NCBI GenBank assembly: GCA_014526335.1
Contig: JACTAT010000022.1
Coordinates: 2,362,604 to 2,426,603, forward strand
Length of the DNA stretch: 64,000 bases
Source of the DNA: Chrysaora quinquecirrha
Lineage: Eukaryota > Cnidaria > Scyphozoa > Semaeostomeae > Pelagiidae
Direction of reading: 5' to 3'
Positions 62,348 through 64,000 of this stretch are shown here, piece by piece. Under the pieces are notes generated by a model that was not told where the DNA came from, ran no database searches, and saw nothing but the letters and a program-made list of their open reading frames with translations. Numbering within the stretch: the first letter of the stretch is position 1; each line of letters begins with the position of its first letter. The position numbers were made by a program, and so were the translations under genes.

Positions 62348-62718
62348 TGTCACAGAACTCAGAGACTAGCCACAAGAAAATACAAAGCTTTAACCGTATA
62401 TACTAGAAATATTATTCAGGCTATACACCAGCCTCTAGGTATTCAACCTAACCAAGTTCTATTTTCTACTACGAAATACGGCTGTCTTTTATATCAAAGC
62501 AAATCTAAAAATATCAAATTACGAAGTCAGAAAATTAGGTAAGCTACTAAATAAAGAATAAAAATAAGCATTGCTGCATACAAGAATATGCTGGAAAGTT
62601 CTAGCCAACTACGCAACAGGGGAATCCCGTATTACCTACAATGAAGTAATTACCAAAACATACCAATTACGTAATGACTAAATAAAATAATAATGGCGGT
62701 CATAGGCATATCGTGACA
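62348..62718 (-). repeat. Gypsy 5' LTR
   Basis: 371 bp copy of the LTR at 57180; it holds the promoter for minus-strand transcription. Confidence 0.93.
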
Positions 62719-62722
62719 AATT

Positions 62723-63269
62723 GCCCCTCGCCCCTCGTTTCTAGAATTTAACGGTAGTTAACGAACAGTATCATCTTTCTTTCGGATAAACGGACATACC
62801 AAAAATTTTTATATTGAAAAAGGGAAGGGCAAGAATTGGAAGTTTTCGAATACAGCAACTCATATTGAAAAAGACCACCCAGATCTAATGCCAAAGAAGA
62901 GGAAAACACGTTGAAAGGTAAATCCTATCTCGTCGTTGTATGCCTACACCACAAAACACCACAGGATACTGAAGAAAGGAATCTGACATTTCAACAGGGA
63001 TTATTCGTTATCTGAAGCTGACCGCTGTGGCGTTGTATTCAAAGGAAAATCATGTTCTTTGTTTTGCTAGAAAAACACGGGCATTTTTCAAACATTTTTC
63101 TAGCTTGTAAATTTTGTGTGGCTTGATTCGATGAAGAAAGACTGCACGAAAATTCAGATTCAGCTCATGTTTTGGCACTGCGCTTTACTTGCAAAGAACG
63201 CACTCCAGTAGTATTTTGACGCTGTCACAGCGAGGCCTTATTGCAGCTACGATCTAGTTCGATGCAACA
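62723..63269 (+). other. Upstream region of the cytochrome P450 gene
   Basis: Begins with the broken-off end of the MITE that received the gypsy element (about 62719-62740). The rest is unique DNA presumably holding the P450 promoter and leader. No TATA box is obvious. Confidence 0.5.
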
Positions 63270-63620
63270 ATGGACGTTCTATCAGCGATAGCACACAATT
63301 TCAGCCCTGACCTACAGACTCTTGGCTGGGCCTTGCTTATCCTTACAGCTACGATTTGTACATATTGGTGTGGCTTTGGCAGATTCCGATATTTCAAGCG
63401 CCTCGGCATCCCTGGACCTGAGCCTTATCCGTTCATCGGCAATCTACCCGATCTAGCCCGATCGAACTTTCAGATGCATTTATTATTCGACGATTACGTG
63501 AAGAAATATGGAAAAGTCTTTGGTGTTCATCTGATGGGAAACCCAGCCTTAGTCGTCTCCGATGTTGATATTCTAAAGGACGTGTTGGTTCGAGAATTCC
63601 CGAAATTTCATGATCGCCGG
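63270..63620 (+). CDS. Cytochrome P450, first exon (CYP3-clan-like, partial)
   Basis: ATG at 63270 opens 117 residues ending phase 0 at CGCCGG/GTGAGT. An N-terminal membrane anchor (LGWALLILTATICTYW) is followed by the proline hinge GIPGPEPYPFIGN and YVKKYGKVFGVHLMGNPALV, then LVREFPKFHDRR, the usual start of microsomal P450s of the CYP3/CYP5 clan. Such enzymes are ER-bound haem monooxygenases. The haem-binding Cys loop lies in exons beyond the window, so subfamily and activity cannot be told. Confidence 0.85.
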
Positions 63621-64000
63621 GTGAGTCAGGTTTCATTACTTTTGATTACCAGGGCATTTGGCAGAGGGCACAGTCACGTGATCTATGTTCGGTATAGGAT
63701 GCACGCAGGGATTAGTCTGTGTACCAGACACTCCAAATTTAATAAATTATGTCTTACCTTTTGGTAAGGGTCTGGTACACAGGCTAGCAGGGATGCACGT
63801 TGAATAGACTCACTCCATAAGTCCCACTACTTCGCTCGATGTTGTTGTTGTTGTTTTCTACAATCGCTCAGTGTGGAGTGACAAATCAGAATAAGGGGGC
63901 GTAAACTAGAGACTCGTGTAGTGAGTCTACACGTTGAACTCAAGGCAGATCCCAAATTTGTCTGAGTTCCATAAAACGATTGTTTAAACGCCTTGAGCGA
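63621..64000. other. P450 intron 1 (partial), with dispersed repeat
   Basis: After the donor the sequence is noncoding. 63820-63930 matches the repeat at 49.8-50.1 kb ('gatgttgttgttgttgtttt', 'gcgtaaactagagactcgtg'). A small palindromic pair 'gtctgtgtaccagac'/'gtctggtacacaggc' flanks 63714-63785. Confidence 0.6.

Larger units (their letters stand above)
57180..62718 (-). mobile_element. Ty3/gypsy LTR retrotransposon, 5539 bp
   Basis: Two direct LTRs of 371 bp (57180-57550, 62348-62718), TG...CA ends, no difference seen by eye. Flanks carry AATT on both sides (57176-57179, 62719-62722), a likely 4-bp target duplication. A tRNA primer site lies next to the 5' LTR (62340 down) and a purine tract GGGGGGAGGTG next to the 3' LTR. 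Order gag, protease, RT, RNase H, integrase is Ty3/gypsy. The coding region is interrupted by an in-frame stop and one-base shifts in gag, a TGA between gag and pol, and two one-base shifts in pol. It inserted into a MITE. Confidence 0.93.

Overview
The window looks like nuclear DNA of an intron-rich invertebrate animal, most likely an anthozoan cnidarian (coral or sea anemone). This is inferred from AT-rich noncoding DNA, short phase-consistent exons with GT/AG borders, a multi-exon gene of GCC2/GCC3 (ephrin-receptor-like) cysteine repeats, and dense MITEs, SINEs, a CR1/Jockey-like LINE and a Ty3/gypsy element. No species can be named from sequence alone.

Layout: (1) 1-13.6 kb, minus strand: 15 consecutive exons of a secreted or extracellular GCC2/GCC3 repeat protein, open at both ends (5' exon not found, 3' end beyond base 1); a decayed LINE sits in one intron. 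(2) 13.6-17.6 kb: intergenic, with a MITE that has a 9-bp target duplication and a tandem array of CACGTG boxes. (3) 17.66-35.38 kb, minus strand: a complete type-I membrane receptor with signal peptide, five Ig domains, two FN3 domains, one membrane helix and a cytoplasmic tail of about 600 residues ending in a possible PDZ ligand. Its first intron is packed with a ~200-bp satellite, a foldback element and a CpG-rich 300-bp tandem duplication. (4) 35.4-43.9 kb: repeat-bearing intergenic DNA without a recognised gene. (5) 43.9-55.2 kb: a head-to-head pair, RBM7-like (minus) and UPF3 (plus), start codons 604 bp apart. One belongs to nuclear-exosome targeting, the other to nonsense-mediated decay, so both serve RNA surveillance. 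(6) 57.18-62.72 kb, minus strand: a Ty3/gypsy retrotransposon with apparently identical 371-bp LTRs but a broken reading frame. (7) 63.27 kb: first exon of a microsomal cytochrome P450 (CYP3-clan-like), continuing past the window.

A theme runs through the window: conserved exons of three host genes and the retrotransposon all carry single-base frameshifts, nearly all at homopolymer runs, while splice phases are otherwise consistent. Consensus errors in a long-read assembly explain this better than several independent pseudogenes. Exon coordinates were derived by reading splice sites and phases by eye; they have not been checked against transcripts.
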